A DNA stretch of 64,000 bases from Mycobacterium marinum. Its GTDB lineage: Bacteria > Actinomycetota > Actinomycetes > Mycobacteriales > Mycobacteriaceae. Below, one piece after another: positions 17,782-29,500 of the stretch; position 1 is the first letter of the stretch, and each line of letters begins with the position of its first letter. Position numbers and translations under genes: made by a program. The notes beneath the pieces are model-generated. The model did no database searches, was not told the DNA's origin, and was given only the letters and a program-made list of their open reading frames with translations. The stretch is taken from the NCBI RefSeq assembly GCF_003391395.1, contig NZ_CP024190.1, forward strand, positions 6,262,001 to 6,326,000, written 5' to 3'.

Positions 17782-19746
17782 ATGCGTAATGCACTGGCCA
17801 CCCTCGGCCAGATGGCGGCCGCGGTACTGGTGGCCGTGACCGTCGCGGTGGTCGCCCTGTCCGCCATTTCGCAGGTGCAGTGGCCGGCCTTTCCGTCGTC
17901 CAACCAGCTGCACGCGCTGACCACCGTCGGCCAGGTCGGCTGCCTGGCCGGCCTGCTCGGCGCCGGCTGGGCCTGGCGACGCGGCGGCCGGCTGCGGTGG
18001 CCGGCTCAGCTGGGTGGCTTGGTGTTCGTCTCGGCGTTCACCGTGGTGACGCTCGGCATGCCGCTGGGGGCCACCCGGCTGTACCTGTTCGGCATCTCGG
18101 TGGACCAGCAGTTCCGCACCGAATACCTGACCCGGCTGACCGACAGCCCGGCACTGCACGACATGACCTACATCGGGCTGCCGCCGTTCTACCCGCCGGG
18201 CTGGTTCTGGATCGGCGGTCGCGCCGCGGCGCTGACCGGCAGCCCCGCCTGGGAAATGTTCAAGCCGTGGGCCATCACCTCGATCGCCGTCGCGGTCGCG
18301 GTCGCGCTGGTGCTGTGGTGGCGAATGATTCGCTTCGAGTACGCGCTGCTGGTCACCATCGCCACCACGGCGGTGACGCTGGCCTACAGCTCGCCGGAGC
18401 CCTACGCCGCGATGATCACGGTGCTGCTGCCGCCGGTGCTGGTGCTGACGTGGTCGGGCCTGCGCGCCGGCGCCCCGCCCGCCGCCGAACGTCACGCCAG
18501 CGTGGCGCCCGACACCGAAAGCCACGCTGACGTGACGCTGGGCGCCGCGGCGGCTCGGGGCTGGGCCGCGGTGGTCGGCGCCGGGATCTTTCTCGGCTTC
18601 GCCGCCACCTGGTACACGCTGCTGGTGGCCTACAGCGCGTTCACGGTCACGCTGATGGCCGCGCTGTTGGCCGTGTCGCGGTGGCGTCGCGGCGGGCTCA
18701 GGGCCGCGGTGGATCCGCTGCGACGGCTCGCCGTGATCGCCGCGATCGCCGCGACGATCGCGTCCACCACCTGGCTGCCCTACCTGTTGCGAGCGGCCCG
18801 TGACCCGGTCAGCGACACCGGCAGCGCCCAGCACTACCTGCCCGCCGACGGCGCCGAACTGACCTTCCCGATGCTGCAGTTCTCGCTGCTGGGCGCGCTG
18901 TGCATGCTGGGCACCCTGTGGCTGGTGGTGCGGGCACGGTCCTCGACCCGGGCCGGCGCCCTGGCCATCGGGGTGCTGGCCGTCTACCTGTGGTCACTGC
19001 TGTCGATGCTGACCACGCTGGCGCGCACCACCCTGTTGTCGTTCCGGTTGCAGCCGACCCTGACCGTGCTGTTGGCCACGGCCGGGGTCTTTGGCTTCCT
19101 GGAAGGAACGCGTGCGCTGACCACCCGCAGCCGCGCCGCGCTGCCCGTCGCCGCCGCGATCGGACTGGCCGGGGCGATCGCGTTCAGCCAGGACATTCCC
19201 GACGTGTTACGGCCCGACCTCACGATTGCCTACACCGACACCGACGGGTACGGCGAGCGCGGCGATCAGCGCCCGCCCGGTTCCGAGAAGTACTACTCGA
19301 CGATCGACACGGCCATCCGAAAGATCACCGGCAAGCCGCGCGATCAGGTCGTCGTGATGACCGCCGACTACAGCTTCCTGTCCTACTACCCCTACTGGGG
19401 TTTTCAAGGTCTGACGTCGCATTACGCCAACCCGCTGGCGCAGTTCGACAAGCGCGCGGCCCAGATCGAGAGCTGGGCCAGGCTCAAGACGTCCGACGAG
19501 TTCGTCCAGGCCCTGGACAAACTGCCCTGGCCGGCGCCAACGGTTTTCCTGATGCGACGCGGCGCCGGTCCCGGTTCGGGCGCTAGCTACACCCTGCGGC
19601 TGGCCGAAGACGTCTACCCCAACCAGCCCAATGTCCGGCGTTACACCGTCGACCTCAAGGCCGCGCTGTTCGCCGACCCACGCTTCACCGTCGAGACCAT
19701 CGGCCCCTTCGTGCTGGCCATCCGCAAGCCGGCGGCGAGCGCCTGA
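17782..19746 (+). CDS. aftA: galactan 5-O-arabinofuranosyltransferase
   Basis: 654 residues from the ATG at 17782, two bases after the dprE2 stop; the frame is open further upstream inside dprE2 but that part is not hydrophobic. A GT-C enzyme with about eleven membrane helices and a C-terminal periplasmic domain; it adds the first arabinofuranose to the galactan using decaprenyl-phospho-arabinose. Conserved stretches include DQQFRTEYLTRLTDSP (an acidic periplasmic loop), YIGLPPFYPPGWFW and DYSFLSYYPYWGFQGL. Compared with the M. tuberculosis protein as I remember it, a loop after LTWSGL is about 25-30 residues longer; that extra segment coincides with a long inverted repeat in the DNA. The stop overlaps the embC start (TGATG). 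Confidence 0.94.
   Translation: MRNALATLGQMAAAVLVAVTVAVVALSAISQVQWPAFPSSNQLHALTTVGQVGCLAGLLGAGWAWRRGGRLRWPAQLGGLVFVSAFTVVTLGMPLGATRLYLFGISVDQQFRTEYLTRLTDSPALHDMTYIGLPPFYPPGWFWIGGRAAALTGSPAWEMFKPWAITSIAVAVAVALVLWWRMIRFEYALLVTIATTAVTLAYSSPEPYAAMITVLLPPVLVLTWSGLRAGAPPAAERHASVAPDTESHADVTLGAAAARGWAAVVGAGIFLGFAATWYTLLVAYSAFTVTLMAALLAVSRWRRGGLRAAVDPLRRLAVIAAIAATIASTTWLPYLLRAARDPVSDTGSAQHYLPADGAELTFPMLQFSLLGALCMLGTLWLVVRARSSTRAGALAIGVLAVYLWSLLSMLTTLARTTLLSFRLQPTLTVLLATAGVFGFLEGTRALTTRSRAALPVAAAIGLAGAIAFSQDIPDVLRPDLTIAYTDTDGYGERGDQRPPGSEKYYSTIDTAIRKITGKPRDQVVVMTADYSFLSYYPYWGFQGLTSHYANPLAQFDKRAAQIESWARLKTSDEFVQALDKLPWPAPTVFLMRRGAGPGSGASYTLRLAEDVYPNQPNVRRYTVDLKAALFADPRFTVETIGPFVLAIRKPAASA
18491..18536. 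repeat. inverted repeat inserted in frame in aftA
   Basis: Arms 18491-18506 and 18521-18536 (16 bp, one mismatch) flank a 14-base loop. It encodes RHASVAPDTESHADV in the extended loop of AftA between two membrane helices. As I remember the M. tuberculosis protein, it lacks these residues. The look is that of a small palindromic element that inserted without breaking the frame. Confidence 0.6.
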
Positions 19747-22700
19747 TGGCGACCGAGACCGCACCCGGCGCATTGGAACAATTACCATCTACGTCCGTGA
19801 GCGATTCGGGAGCAAAGTACCGGATTGCCCGACTCGTCGCCGTGCTCACGGGTCTGCTGGGGACCCTTCTGGCGCTGGCAACCCCGCTGCTGCCGGTCGA
19901 CCAGACCACGGCCAAGCTGAATTGGCCGCAGAACGGCACGTTCAGCAGCGTCGAGGCACCGCTGATCAGCTATGTGGCCACCGATCTCGATGTCACCATC
20001 CCCTGTTCGGCGGCCGCCGGGCTGGCCGGCCCGCAGAAAAACGGCAAGACGGTGCTGCTGTCGACGGTGCCCAAGCAAGCCCCCAACGCCGTCGACCGTG
20101 GACTACTCGTTCAGCGCGCCAATGACGATCTGGTTCTCGTGGTGCGCAACGTCCCGGTGGTCTCCGCGCCGCTGAGCCAAGTGCTCAGCCCCGCCTGCCA
20201 GCGTTTGACCTTCACCGCGCACGCCGAGAGCGTCACCGCCGAATTCGTCGGGCTCAAGCAGGGCCCCAACGCCGAGCATCCGGGCGAGCCGTTGCGCGGC
20301 GAACGCAGCGGCTACGACTTCCGGCCGCAAATCGTCGGGGTGTTCACCGATCTGACCGGGCCGACACCGCCGGGCCTGAGCTTCTCCGCAACCATCGACA
20401 CCCGCTACAGCAGCAGCCCCACTCCGTTGAAGATGGCCGCGATGATCATCGGCCTGCTGTCCACCGCGGTCGCCCTGGTCGCTCTGCACATCCTCGATAC
20501 CGCCGACGGCACCCGGCATCGGCGCATCCTGCCGCCGCGCTGGTGGTCGATCGGCGCGCTGGACGGGCTGGTCACCGCCGTGTTGGTGTGGTGGCACTTC
20601 GTCGGCGCCAACACCTCCGACGACGGCTACATCCTGACCATGGCCCGGGTGTCCGAGCACGCCGGCTACATGGCGAACTACTACCGCTGGTTCGGCACGC
20701 CCGAGGCGCCGTTCGGCTGGTACTACGACCTGTTGGCGATGTGGGCCCATGTCAGCACCGCCAGCGTCTGGATGCGCCTGCCCACCCTGGCGATGGCATT
20801 GACCTGCTGGTGGGTGATCAGCCGGGAGGTCATCCCGCGGCTGGGGCACGCCGTCAAGACCAACCGGGCCGCGGCCTGGACGGCCGCGGGCATGTTCCTG
20901 GCGGTCTGGCTGCCGCTGAACAACGGGCTGCGCCCAGAGCCGATCATCGCCCTGGGCATCCTGCTGACCTGGTGTTCGGTCGAGCGAGCGGTGGCCACCA
21001 GCCGGCTGCTGCCGGTGGCAATCGCCTGCATCATCGGTGCCCTGACCCTGTTCTCCGGGCCTACCGGCATCGCCTCCATCGGCGCGCTGCTGGTCGCGAT
21101 CGGGCCGCTGCGCACCATCCTGCACCGCCGCTACAAACAGTTCGGCGCGCTGCCGCTGCTGGCGCCGCTGCTCGCCGCGGCCACCGTCACCGTGATCCTG
21201 ATCTTCCGTGACCAGACCTTCGCGGGCGAGGCTCAGGCCAGCGTGCTCAAACGCGCCGTCGGCCCCAGCCTCAAGTGGTTTGACGAGCACATCCGCTACG
21301 AGCGACTGTTCATGGCCAGCCCCGACGGCTCGGTGGCCCGTCGCTTCGCGGTCCTGGCGCTAATCCTCGCGCTCGCCGTCGTGGTGGCAATGTCGCTGCG
21401 CAAGGGCCGGATTCCTGGCACTGCGGCAGGCCCCAGCCGCCGCATCATCGGCATCACGATCATCTCGTTCTTGGCGATGATGTTCACCCCGACCAAATGG
21501 ACCCACCACTTCGGGGTGTTCGCCGGGCTGGCCGGCTCGCTGGGAGCGCTGGCCGCCGTCGCCGTGACCGGCGTGGCGATGCGCTCGCGTCGCAACCGCA
21601 CCGTGTTCGCCGCCGTGGTGCTGTTTGTGATGGCGCTGTCGTTCGCCAGCGTCAACGGCTGGTGGTATGTCTCCAACTTCGGCGTTCCGTGGTCGAACTC
21701 GTTCCCCAGACTGCGGTGGTCGCTGACCACCGCACTGCTCGAGCTGTCGGTGATCGTGCTGGTGGTGGCCGCCTGGTTCAACTTCGTCGCCACCGGGGAC
21801 GGGCCGCCCAGGACCCGCCTCGGGGCGCGGCTGGCGCCGATCGTCCAAGCGCCGCTGGCCATTGCCACCTGGTTGCTGGTGACGATGGAAGTCGTCTCGT
21901 TGACCCAGGGCATGATGTCGCAGTACCCGGCGTGGTCGGTGGGCCGGTCCAACCTGCAGGCGCTGACCGGCAAGAGCTGTGGGCTGGCCGAAGACGTGCT
22001 GGTGGAGCTGGATCCCGACGCGGGAATGCTGCCCCCGATGAGCGCTCCGGTGGCCGATGCGCTGGGCGCCGGCCTGTCAGACGGGTTCACCGCCAACGGA
22101 ATCCCCGCCAACGTCTCCGCGGACCCGGTGATGGAGCGCCCGGGCGACCGCAGCTTCGTCAACGACGACGGTCTGGTGACCGGCACCGAGGCCGGCACCG
22201 AGGGCGGCACCACTGCCGCGCCGGGCATCAATGGCTCGCGCGCGCGGCTGCCTTTCAACCTCGATCCGGCGCGCACGCCGGTGCTGGGCAGCTGGCGATC
22301 CGGCATCCAGGTGCCTGCCATGCTGCGGTCGGGCTGGTATCGGCTGCCCCCCGCGGATCAGCGGAGGAAGACACCGCTACTGGTGGTGTCCGCGGCCGGC
22401 CGGTTCGATCCCCGCGAAGTCCAGGTGCAGTGGGCCACCGATGAGCAAGCGGCAGCTGGGAAGCACGGCGGCTCGATGGGGTTTGCCGACGTCGGCGCGG
22501 CACCGGCGTGGCGCAACCTGCGGGCGACGCTGTCCGCCATCCCCGACTCCGCCACGCAAATCCGCCTGGTGGCCGACGACAACGACCTGCTCCGCAGCAC
22601 TGGATCGCCCTGACCCCGCCGCGGATCCCGCAACTGCGCACGTTGCAGGAGGTGGTGGGCTCCAAGGATCCGGTGTTCCTGGACTGGCTGGTGGGCCTGG

Positions 22701-23018
22701 CCTTCCCGTGCCAGCGGCCATTCGGCCATCAGAACGGTGTCGATGAATCACCGAAATGGCGGATCCTGCCGGACCGGTTCGGCGCGGAAGCCAACTCACC
22801 CGTGATGGACAAGAACGGCGGTGGCCCGCTCGGCGTCACCGAGCTGCTGTTCCATGCGACGACGGTCGCCAGCTACCTCAAGGACGACTGGTTCCGGGAC
22901 TGGGGGCGCGTTGCAGCGCCTCACGCCGTACTACCCGGAGGCCGAACCGGCACGGCTGCAGCTGGGCACGGCAACCCACAGCGGTCTGTGGAATCCGGCA
23001 CCCTTGCGTAAAGGTTAG
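19746..23018 (+). CDS. embC: arabinosyltransferase EmbC; frame interrupted twice as sequenced
   Basis: The intact protein would be about 1,090 residues: GT-C arabinosyltransferase that polymerises arabinan for lipoarabinomannan. The N-terminal periplasmic domain, the catalytic Asp pair in NTSDDGYILTMAR, about 15 membrane helices, and the C-terminal carbohydrate-binding region are all recognisable. As sequenced the frame shifts near 22589, where DLAPQHWIALTPP requires one more G (GG read as G), and shifts back at 22902-22906, where RDWGALQRL requires four G but five are present. Between these points the protein continues perfectly in a second frame to RDWG. After correction it ends GLWNPAPLRKG. 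The coding signal is otherwise unspoiled. The two compensating indels would replace about 105 residues or truncate the C-terminal lectin-like domain if real. Confidence 0.9.
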
Positions 23019-23041
23019 CGGGGCCCCGAGGCGGTGGGCAA

Positions 23042-23212
23042 CCGCTTTGCGGACTCGCAGCCGCGCCGCACCCAATCCGCCTGTCCGACCCTTCGCCACG
23101 GCGCCGGAATCGCTTTGCGGCGGCGCGTCCTGACGGCGCTGGATCCGCCGATCCGGGCCCTCCCCGGAGCCGCTTTGCGGCCCCGCGTCCTCACCGCGCT
23201 AAGCCGCGTCGC
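23042..23212 (+). repeat. three hairpin-forming imperfect repeats between embC and embA
   Basis: CGCTTTGCGG occurs three times, at 23043, 23111 and 23171. In copies one and three it is preceded by C, making a CCGC-TTT-GCGG mini-hairpin. Copies two and three belong to a 60-bp imperfect direct repeat that also shares GCGTCCT and GCGCT. The interval from embC stop to embA start is about 209 bp, longer than the roughly 90 bp I remember for M. tuberculosis, where this interval carries an embAB promoter and ethambutol-resistance mutations. It may be a regulatory leader or a degenerate repeat insertion. Confidence 0.55.
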
Positions 23213-23227
23213 CTACGATCGACCATC

Positions 23228-26200
23228 GTGTCCCTCGACGGTAATGAGCGATCTCAGCGGATCGCCCGGTTAGCAGCCGTCGTCTGGGAGTCGCCGGGCT
23301 GGTCCTGTGCGCCTTGGTTCCGCTCCTTCCGGTGAAGCAGACGACGGCGACGATCCTGTGGCCCCAGGGCGCCTCCGCGGACGGCGACATCAGCCAAATC
23401 ACCGCCCCATTGGTGTCCGGCGCGCCGCGCGCATTGGACATTTCACTGCCTTGCGCGGCGATCGCCACCCTGCCCGCCACCGGCGGTCTCTGGTGCTGTC
23501 CACCCTCCCCGCCGGGGGCGTGGATACCGGCAAGAACGGGCTGTTCGTCCGCGCTGACAAGGACTCGGTCGTGGTCGCATTCCGCGACACGGTGGCCGCG
23601 GTGGCACCGCGCGCCGCGATCGCCGAGGGCCGGTGCAGCGCGCTGCACATCTGGGCCGACGCCACCGGCGCGCACGCGGATTTCGTCGGCATTCCCGGTG
23701 CCGCGGGCACCCTGCCCCCGGAGAAGAAGCCTCAAGTCGGTGGCATCTTCACCGACTTGAAGGTCCAGGCCCAACCGGGGTTGTCGGCGCGCATCGACGT
23801 CGACACCCGATTCATCACCGCGCCCACGGTCACCAAGACCATCGCCATGATCCTCGGTGCGATCGCGGTCCTGGGCGCCATCGTGGCCTTGGCCGCCCTG
23901 GATCGGCTGAGCCGCGGCGGTGACGCGCTGCGCGACTGGCGCTCCCCATCGCCTGGCTATCCAGGTACCGACCGCGGCTGCCCCGGCTGTCGCGCTGGCG
24001 CGTCGGGTTCGCAACCTGGCTCACCGACGCCGCGGTGATCGCCACGCTGCTGCTCTGGCATGTGATCGGAGCCCTTTCCTCCGACGACGGCTACAACCTG
24101 ACCATCGCCCGGATCGCTCCCCAGGCCGGCTATGTGGCCAACTACTACCGATACTTCGGGACCACCGAGGCCCCCTTCGACTGGTATCACGAGCTGCTGG
24201 CACACCTGGCGCAGATCAGCACCGCCAGCGTCTGGATGCGGTTGCCCGCCACCCTGGCCGGCATCGCCTGCTGGCTGCTCATCAGCCGTTTCGTGCTGCG
24301 CCGGCTCGGCCCCGGCAAGAACGGCCTGGCCGCCAATCGGGTGGCCGTGTTCACCGCCGGCGCGGTCTTCGTGGCCGCCTGGCTGCCGTTCAACAACGGC
24401 CTTCGCCCCGAGCCGCTGATCGCCCTTGGCGTGCTGGTCACCTGGGCACTGGTGGAACGCGCCATCGCGCTGAGCCGGCTGGCTTCGGCCGCGATCGCGA
24501 TCATCGTCGCGATGCTCACCGCGACGCTGGCACCGCAAGGTTTGATCGCGGTGGCCGCGCTGCTGACCGGGGCGCGCGTCATCGCCGGGATCATCCGTAA
24601 GCGCCGCGGCACCGACGGTCTGCTGGCCCCGCTCGCCGTCCTGGCCGCATCGCTGTCGCTGATCACCGTCGTGGTGTTCCGCAACCAGACGCTGGCCACC
24701 GTGGCCGAGGCGGCACGGATCAAGTACAAGGTCGGCCCGACCATCGCGTGGTACCAGGACTTCCTGCGCTACTACTTCCTGACCGTCGAAACCAACATTG
24801 ACGGGTCGATGACCAGGCGCTTCGCCGTGCTGGTGCTGCTGCTCTGCCTGTTCGGCTCACTGGTGGTGCTGCTGCGGCGGGGCTGGGTGGGCGGTTTGGC
24901 CCGCGGCCCGGCCTGGCGACTGATCGGCACCACCGCGGTTGGTCTGCTGCTGCTGACCTTCACGCCGACCAAGTGGGCCGTGCAGTTCGGCGCCTTCGCC
25001 GGGCTGGCCGGTGCGCTGGGGGCGGTGATGGCATTCAGCTTCGCCCGGATCGGCCTGCACAGCCGACGCAACCTCACGCTCTACGTGACCGCCCTGTTGT
25101 TCGTGCTGGCGTGGGCCACCTCGGGCATCAACGGGTGGTTCTACGTCGGCAACTACGGGGTGCCCTGGTACGACATCCAGCCGGTGATCGCCAGCCATCC
25201 GGTGACCTCGATGTTCCTGACCCTGTCGATCCTGACCGGGCTGCTGGCCGCCTGGTACCACTTCCGGATGGACTACGCCGGGCACACCGAAGTCAAGGAC
25301 AACCGGCGCAACCGGGTGCTGGCCTCCACCCCGCTACTGGTGGTCGCGGTCATCATGGTCCTGGGCGAAGTCGGCTCGATGGCCAAGGCCGCGGTTTTCC
25401 GCTACCCGCTCTACACCACCGGCAAGGCCAACCTGGCCGCCCTGGCTTCGGGGCTATCCCCGAACAGCTGCGCGATGGCCGATGACGTGCTGGCCGAGCC
25501 CGATCCAATGCCGGGATGCTGCAACCGCTTCCGGGGCAGACCTTCGGACCGGGCGGACCGCTGGGCGGCATCAACCCGTTCGGGTTCAAGCCGGAAGGGG
25601 TCGGCGAAGACCTCAAGTCCGACCCGGTGGTCAGCAAGCCCGGCCTGGTCAACTCCGACGCATCGCCCAACAAGCCCAACGCCGCCATCAGCGACTCCGC
25701 CGGCACCGCCGGCGGCAAGGGCCCGGCCGGCATCAACGGATCCACGCGGCGCTGCCGTTCGGACTGGACCCGGCCCGTACCCCGGTGATGGGCAGTTACG
25801 GGGAGAACTCGTTGGCCGCCACGGCGACCTCGTCCTGGTACCAGTTGCCCGGCGATTGGAAGGCCAACATCGCCGCCCAGCCGCTGGTCGTGGTCACCGC
25901 GGCTGGGGCCATCTGGTCCTACAAAGAGGACGGCGACTTCATCTACGGGCAGTCCCTGAAACTGGAGTGGGGCGTCACTCGCCCCGACGGCACCACGCAG
26001 CCGCTGGGGCAGGTATTCCCGATCGACATCGGGCCACAACCGGCGTGGCGCAACCTGCGCTTCCCGCTGGCCTGGGCCCCGCCGGAGGCCAACGTGGCGC
26101 GCATCGTCGCCTACGACCCAAACCTGAGTCCCGAACAGTGGTTCGCCTTCACCCCGCCCCGGGTGCCGGTTTTGGAAACGCTGCAGCAGTTGATCGGATC

Positions 26201-26567
26201 GAAGACCCCGGTGTTGATGGACATTGCGACCGCAGCCAACTTCCCGTGCCAGCGGCCGTTCTCCGAGCACCTCGGCATCGCCGAACTGCCGCAGTACCGC
26301 ATCCTGCCTGACCACAAGCAGACCGCGGCGTCGTCGAACCTGTGGCAGGCCGGCCCGACCGGTGGGCCGTTCCTGTTCACCCAGGCGCTGCTGCGAACCT
26401 CGACCATCGCCACCTACCTGCGCGGTGACTGGCATCGCGACTGGGGATCGGTGGAACAGTATTACCGCTTGGTGCCGGCCGATCAGGCGCCGGAGGCCGT
26501 TGTGCAAGAGGGTGTGATCACAGTGCCCGGCTGGAGTCGCCAGGGACCGATTAGGGCGCTGCCATGA
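23228..26567 (+). CDS. embA: arabinosyltransferase EmbA; frame interrupted five times as sequenced
   Basis: Start GTG at 23228 (SLDGNERSQRIARLAAVV). The full protein would be about 1,114 residues and, with EmbB, forms the Asp2 complex that makes the terminal arabinan. Homology can be followed end to end only by changing frame five times, each time in the sense of one lost base: near 23286 (TCGGGA read TGGGA), 23487-23491 (alternatively a CT duplication), 23939 (TGGGCG read TGGCG), 25505 (GATCCC read GATCC) and 25743 (GATCCC read GATCC). Between these points the sequence is normal EmbA: SSDDGYNLTIAR with the catalytic Asp pair, WYQDFLRYYFLT, FTPTKWAVQFG, and the C-terminal PQPAWRNLRFPL. No stop codons appear in the correct frame. 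The stop overlaps the embB ATG. Confidence 0.88.
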
Positions 26568-29500
26568 GCGTCACGAACGAAACCGAACAGGCCACCGCCG
26601 CCACCACCGCCAGCGCCCGTGAGGTGCGGGTGACCCGATGGGTAGCCACGATCGCGGGCCTGATCGGCTTCGTGCTCTCGGTGGCCACCCCGCTGTTGCC
26701 GGTCGTGCAGACCACAGCGATGCTCAACTGGCCGCAAAACGGGCAGCTGAACAGCGTGACCGCGCCGCTGATTTCGCTGACGCCGGTGAATCTGACGGCC
26801 TCGGTGCCCTGCAGCGTGGTGCGCGACATGCCCGCCAAGGGCGGGGTGGTGCTGGGCACCGCACCCAAGCAGGGCAAGGACGCCAACCTGCAGGCGCTGT
26901 TCGTCGTCGTCAACAGCAAGCGCGTCAACGTCACCGACCGCAACGTGGTGATCCTGTCGGTGCCACGCGAGCAGGTGGATTCCCCGCAATGCGAGCGCAT
27001 CGAGATCAGCTCGACACATGCCGGTACCTTCGCCACCTTTGTCGGCCTCAAGGATCCCTCCGGCGCCCCGCTACGCAGTGGCTACCCGGATCCAACCTGC
27101 GCCCTCAGATCGTCGGGGTCTTCACCGATCTGACCGGACCCGCGCCGGACGGGCTGCGGCTCTCGGCCACCATCGACACCCGGTTCTCCACCACACCCAC
27201 CACGCTGAAGTTGCTGGCGATCATCGGTGCGATCCTGGCCACCACCGTCGCGCTGATCGCGCTCTGGCGCCTCGACCGGCTGGACGGGCGTCGGCTACGC
27301 AGCCTGTTCCCGGCTAACTGGCGCACCTTCACCCTGGTCGACGCCGCGGTGATATTCGGATTCCTGCTGTGGCACGTCATCGGGGCGAACTCGTCCGACG
27401 ACGGCTACATCCTCGGCATGGCCCGGGTCGCCGATCACGCCGGCTACATGTCTAACTATTTCCGCTGGTTCGGCAGCCCCGAGGACCCGTTCGGCTGGTA
27501 CTACAACCTCCTTGCGCTGATGACCCACGTCAGCGACGCCAGCATTTGGATGCGGTTGCCCGACCTGTTCGCCGGGCTGGTGTGCTGGCTGTTGCTGTCG
27601 CGTGAGGTGCTGCCCCGGTTGGGGCCGGCGGTCGCGGCCAGCAAACCCGCCAACTGGGCCGCGGCGATGGTGCTGCTGACCGCGTGGATGCCATTCAACA
27701 ACGGACTGCGTCCTGAAGGGATCATCGCGCTGGGCTCGCTGGTCACCTACGTGTTGATCGAGCGGTCGATGCGTTACGGCCGACTGACACCGGCGGCGCT
27801 GGCGATCATCTCCGCCGCGTTCACCCTCGGTGTGCAACCGACCGGGCTGATCGCGGTGGCCGCGCTGGTGGCCGGTGGCCGCCCCATCCTGCGGATCCTG
27901 GTCAAACGCCGGCGCCAGGTCGGCACGTTGCCGTTGCTGTCGCCGATGCTGGCGGCCGGCACCATCATCCTGACCGTGGTGTTCGCCGACCAGACCCTGT
28001 CGACGGTGTTCGAAGCCACCCGGGTGCGCGGCAAGATCGGGCCGAGCCAGGCCTGGTACACCGAGAACCTGCGGTACTACTACCTGATCCTGCCCACCGT
28101 CGACGGGTCGCTATCGCGCCGGTTCGGCTTCCTGATTACCGCGCTGTGCCTGTTCACAGCGGTGTTCATCATGCTGCGGCGCAAGCGCGTCGCAGGTGTG
28201 GCGCGCGGACCCGCGTGGCGCCTGATGGGCGTCATCTTCGGCACCATGTTCTTCCTGATGTTCACCCCCACCAAGTGGGTGCACCACTTTGGGCTGTTCG
28301 CCGCGGTGGGAGCGGCGATGGCGGCGCTGACGACGGTATTGGTGTCTCCAACGGTGCTGCGCTGGTCGCGCAACCGGATGGCATTCCTGGCGGCGCTGCT
28401 GTTCACCCTGGCGTTGTGCTGGGCCACCACCAACGGGTGGTGGTATGTCTCCAGCTACGGGGTGCCGTTCAACAGCGCGATGCCCAAGATCGCCGGAATC
28501 ACGGTCAGCACCATATTTTTCGTGCTGTTCGCGCTCGCCGTGCTGTACGCGGCCTGGCTACACTTCGCCCCGCGCGGCAGCGGTGAAGGCCGGCTGACCC
28601 GCGCGCTCACCACGGCCCCGGTTCCCATCGCGGCCGGCTTCATGGCGGTGGTGTTCGTCGCATCGATGGGTATCGGGATTGTCCGGCAATACCCCACCTA
28701 CTCCAATGGCTGGGCCAACCTGCGGGCCTTTACCGGCGGCTGCGGCCTGGCCGATGACGTGCTCGTCGAGCCGGACACCAACGCGGGTTTCATGACGCCG
28801 CTGCCCGGCGACTACGGCCCGCTGGGACCGCTGGGCGGGGTGAACCCGGTCGGGTTCTCCCCCAACGGGGTTCCCGACCACACCGTCGCCGAGGCGATGG
28901 TCATGAAGCCGAACCAGCCCGGAACCGACTACGACTGGGATCAGCCGGTGAAGCTGAAGTCCCCGGGTATCAACGGGTCCACCGTGCCGCTGCCCTACCA
29001 GCTCGACCCGGCACGGGTTCCGCTCGCGGGTACCTATGCCACCGGGTCACAGCAGCAAAGCAAACTCACTTCGGCGTGGTACCAGCTGCCCAAGCCCGAC
29101 GATGGGCACCCACTGGTGGTGGTGACCGCCGCGGGCAAGATCGCCGGAAACAGTGTGCTGCACGGCTACACCCCCGGACAGACCGTGGTGCTCGAGTACG
29201 CCAGGCCCGGTCCCGGCCCGCTGGTGGCCGCCGGACGGATGGTGCCTGACGACCTGTTCGGCGAGCAGCCCAAGGCCTGGCGCAATCTGCGCTTTGCCCG
29301 CGACAAGATGCCGGCCGACGCCGTCGCAGTCCGCGTGGTGGCCGAGGACCTGTCGCTGACACCGGAGGACTGGATCGCGCTGACCCCGCCGCGGGTGCCG
29401 GACCTGCGCTCGTTGCAGGAGTACGTCGGTTCGACGCAACCGGTGCTGCTGGACTGGGCGGTCGGGCTGGCGTTCCCCTGCCAGCAGCCGATGTTGCATG

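Noticed and set aside
23228..26567. Programmed ribosomal frameshifting in embA
   Set aside because: Five separate shifts at unrelated sites without slippery heptamers or consistent structures cannot be programmed; indel error or recent mutation is simpler.
22580..27100. Genuine pseudogenisation of the arabinan polymerases
   Set aside because: Codon structure between the breaks is intact, no in-frame stops exist, and all three genes and their partners are otherwise conserved; kept only as the alternative in the finding.
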